In this document: positions 7,366 through 8,268 of the stretch, piece by piece
Layout: every line of letters starts with the position of its first letter
How positions within the stretch are numbered: the stretch's first letter is position 1
Origin: Elusimicrobiota bacterium
Lineage (GTDB): Bacteria; Elusimicrobiota; Elusimicrobia; 2-02-FULL-39-32
Length of the DNA stretch: 8,268 bases
Assembly (NCBI GenBank): GCA_023249835.1
Contig: JAHFBY010000055.1
Coordinates: 1-8,268, forward strand
Direction: 5' to 3'
Program-made: the position numbers and the translations under genes
Notes under the pieces: generated by a model
Told to the model about the DNA's origin: nothing
Seen by the model: the letters and a program-made list of their open reading frames with translations, nothing else
The model's database searches: none

Positions 7366-7400
7366 ATTAATCTTTATTTTATAAAATGTTCATTACCTAA

Positions 7401-7406
7401 ATTATA
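7401..7406 (-). promoter_or_regulatory. Possible -10 box of the giant gene
   Basis: A perfect TATAAT on the minus strand lies about 50 nt before the giant gene's ATG. I see no convincing TTGACA-like -35 at 16-18 bp. Because the motif sits in the palindrome ATTATAAT, a TATAAT is also present on the plus strand, so direction is ambiguous. An activator acting at the tandem repeats further upstream would fit the weak -35. Confidence 0.35.
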
Positions 7407-7434
7407 ATGATTGTGACTTACAAAATCTTAAACT

Positions 7435-7455
7435 TTATGTAAACATTATGTAAAC
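7435..7455. repeat. Tandem direct repeat TTATGTAAAC, 11-bp period
   Basis: TTATGTAAAC occurs at 7435-7444 and 7446-7455, separated by one base. Read toward the giant gene it is GTTTACATAA twice, starting roughly 30 bp upstream of its candidate -10. A one-helical-turn spacing is typical of regulator half-sites. The regulator is unknown. Confidence 0.6.
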
Positions 7456-7470
7456 TTTTATTGCTCCATA

Positions 7471-7490
7471 AAACGGTACAAAACGGTGCA
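7471..7490. repeat. Tandem direct repeat AAACGGTRCA, 10-bp period
   Basis: AAACGGTACA at 7471-7480 is followed immediately by AAACGGTGCA at 7481-7490, differing at one position. It lies in the divergent intergenic region between the giant gene and the second coiled-coil gene, so it could serve either. Confidence 0.55.
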
Positions 7491-7549
7491 AAAACCCCTA
7501 AAAGCAAGCCGATTTGATTCGAAAATTTGATTTTTTAACCCTTATGTGT

Positions 7550-7555
7550 TAGGAT
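7550..7555 (+). promoter_or_regulatory. Ribosome binding site (or -10 overlap) of coiled-coil copy 2
   Basis: AGGA at 7551-7554 is 7 nt before the ATG at 7562, an acceptable Shine-Dalgarno spacing. The overlapping GATAAT at 7553-7558 resembles a -10 box, but initiation from it would fall at or past the ATG. The ribosome-site reading is therefore favoured. Confidence 0.5.
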
Positions 7556-7561
7556 AATGTC

Positions 7562-7867
7562 ATGAAAGAGAAAAATAGTTCATCGCAAAGCGTGTCTAAG
7601 AAAGAATTTCTTCAAGAGAGCAAATGCGTTCGCTCCGAGATTAAACAGTTAGACGATAAAGTTAACAAGTTAGACGGTAAAGTTAACAAGTTGGACGATA
7701 AAGTTAACAAGGTCGCTTTAAAAATCATACACATTGAAGAAGACTTGAATCAAGTTAAAGAGACGATGCTGACCAAATTAGACGGACAAAAGATTATTGA
7801 CCATATTGATGCTTTTGCACATCGGATTGAAACGTATGACCGTAAAGCCATAGTTCATGCTCGCTAG
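7562..7867 (+). CDS. Small coiled-coil protein copy 2, C-terminus truncated by a +1 frameshift
   Basis: A 101-residue paralogue of the protein at 1-336. It shares the same N-terminus (MKEKNSS) and coiled coil, but has one additional seven-residue unit (KVNKLDG/KVNKLDD series, DNA units at 7661-7681 and 7682-7702). Near the end, CATGAC of copy 1 reads CATGCTC here. This one extra base converts the last 20 residues into AR followed by TAG at 7865-7867. In the shifted frame the original ending, through NARP and TAA at 7917-7919, is still fully readable. The lost part is the second heptad-like helix (LNEHETRLLNLE). The truncated product could still form its main coiled coil, or this may be an early pseudogene. 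It is divergently transcribed from the giant gene. Function is unknown. Confidence 0.65.
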   Translation: MKEKNSSSQSVSKKEFLQESKCVRSEIKQLDDKVNKLDGKVNKLDDKVNKVALKIIHIEEDLNQVKETMLTKLDGQKIIDHIDAFAHRIETYDRKAIVHAR

Positions 7868-7939
7868 ATTAAACGAGCACGAGACCCGCCTTTTAAACCT
7901 CGAAAACGCCAGACCCTAATTTATCGTAACAGGTTAGCC
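7562..7939 (+). repeat. Direct repeat, right copy (coiled-coil gene plus 20 bp)
   Basis: The right-hand partner of 1-356 in the same orientation, ending at the same GGTTAGCC. Between the copies lie 7.2 kb carrying the RHH/nucleotidyltransferase pair and the giant gene. The flank after this copy goes into palindromic repeats, whereas copy 1 is followed by a T8 run and the pair's promoter. Confidence 0.85.
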
Positions 7940-7962
7940 AATCAACGTAACTATTCAGGTTA

Positions 7963-8035
7963 GTCATTCCCCGCTAGGGGAATCCAGTGTCTTTATCACC
8001 TGAAAAAGTCGATGGATTACCCTTCGGGCAATGAC
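7963..8035. repeat. Palindromic REP-like intergenic element
   Basis: The left arm (7963-7986) starts GTCATTCCCC and ends GGGGAATCCA; the right arm (8013-8035) starts TGGATTACCC and ends GGGCAATGAC. The arms are imperfect reverse complements. Each also folds alone (CCCC-GCTA-GGGG on the left, CCC-TTCG-GGG on the right), giving a potential cruciform. Elements beginning GTCATTCCCGC and ending in the complement are dispersed in many bacterial genomes, which this resembles. It may also help stop transcripts converging here, but there is no T-run. Confidence 0.7.
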
Positions 8036-8040
8036 AGGAG

Positions 8041-8130
8041 GAGGCGTCCCCATCCTTATTTCTTCTTTGGAAAGGGACAGTCCACTGAAAGGGGGCGAAG
8101 CCTCACTCCGTGAAACGGTCCCCACAGGGG
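8041..8130. repeat. Second structured intergenic repeat (imperfect palindromes)
   Basis: GAGG-CGTCCCC (8041-8051) pairs with GGGGGCG-aag-CCTC (8091-8104), 11 bp with one wobble and a 3-base bulge. Inside is the small palindrome GGACAGTCC. Immediately to the right is a separate hairpin, CCCC-ACA-GGGG (8120-8130). The GGGACAGTCC flavour recalls repeats that accompany REP-associated (Y1-type) transposases, but no transposase is present here. Confidence 0.4.
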
Positions 8131-8144
8131 CGCGTACTTTATAT

Positions 8145-8192
8145 TAACAACTATTTCGGCATTTGTCATTATATTTACCGGGATAGTTGTTA
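8145..8192. terminator. Strong stem-loop downstream of the partial minus-strand gene
   Basis: TAACAACTATTTCGG (8145-8159) faces CCGGGATAGTTGTTA (8178-8192) across an 18-nt loop. As plus-strand RNA all 15 pairs form, two as G-U. As minus-strand RNA there are 10 pairs, two mismatches and three more pairs. It starts 7 nt after the minus-strand stop codon at 8200, the usual place for a terminator, but there is no U-tract on either side. Rho-assisted termination or mRNA 3'-end protection is equally possible. Confidence 0.4.
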
Positions 8193-8199
8193 GAAAGAA

Positions 8200-8268
8200 T
8201 CAATCAAAAACGTGGTTGGAAACGTTGACTTCTTGGCCGTTGATACGGATGAATTTGTGGTCGTAGGC
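8200..8268 (-). CDS. Partial gene, C-terminal 22 residues, running off the right edge
   Basis: On the minus strand the frame is open from the window edge to a TGA at 8202-8200. It reads as a natural protein ending, with KFIRINGQEVNVSN followed by HVFD. The alternating hydrophobic and polar residues around an NGQ turn suggest a beta hairpin. Too little is present to name a family. It is co-directional with the giant gene, but the second coiled-coil gene and the palindromic repeats lie between them, so one operon is unlikely. Confidence 0.5.
   Translation of the reverse strand, partial: AYDHKFIRINGQEVNVSNHVFD

Noticed and set aside
7110..7370. Plus-strand open frame opposite the giant gene's start
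   Set aside because: It is the complement of the signal-sequence region and reaches into the ribosome site; nothing supports expression.
7661..7710. CRISPR-like or satellite array
   Set aside because: The 21-bp units are contiguous in frame and encode coiled-coil heptads; there are no spacers, and no CRISPR array exists elsewhere in the window.
7855..7870. Programmed +1 frameshift in coiled-coil copy 2
   Set aside because: There is no known slippery pattern before the TAG, and copy 1 encodes the same protein without it; a simple 1-base insertion is more likely.

Overview
The window most resembles a chromosome fragment of an uncultured bacterium of the Omnitrophota type. That placement rests on recognition, not a search. 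The main clue is a 1,928-residue secreted or membrane-anchored protein that opens with a signal sequence and a ChaN/TIKI-like domain carrying the motifs IQDAH, GVEGA and GGFHS. This style of giant envelope protein is familiar from that phylum. Base composition is moderate, and the intergenic DNA is AT-rich.

Layout, left to right. Positions 1-336 encode a small coiled-coil protein of unknown function. A 170-bp intergenic region (337-506) carries a promoter with a consensus -35 box and phased CAATAC half-sites. It leads into a translationally coupled two-gene unit: a 165-residue protein with a ribbon-helix-helix-like N-terminus (507-1004), then a 174-residue nucleotidyltransferase-fold protein (1004-1528). 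This pair has the look of a toxin-antitoxin or defence module. It converges, with a 36-bp gap, on the giant minus-strand gene (1565-7351) that fills 70% of the window. After its signal sequence and ChaN/TIKI-like domain, the giant protein contains two homologous multi-helix membrane modules 372 residues apart, charged or coiled-coil linkers, a third hydrophobic block and an unrecognised C-terminal region of about 300 residues.

Upstream of the giant gene is a 200-bp divergent control region with two pairs of short tandem direct repeats. On its far side is a second copy of the coiled-coil gene (7562 onward). It is nearly identical to the first at nucleotide level, longer by one 21-bp heptad repeat, and cut short by a +1 frameshift. 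The two copies are direct repeats (1-356 and 7562-7939) bracketing about 7.2 kb. The right end holds palindromic intergenic repeats (7963-8035 and 8041-8130), a strong stem-loop (8145-8192), and the last 22 codons of an unidentified minus-strand gene running off the window.

The strongest leads are the giant protein's architecture, with a 69/70-bp identical patch inside otherwise diverged internal repeats; the RHH-plus-nucleotidyltransferase pair with its candidate operator; and the duplicated coiled-coil gene, whose substitutions are mostly synonymous even downstream of the frameshift.
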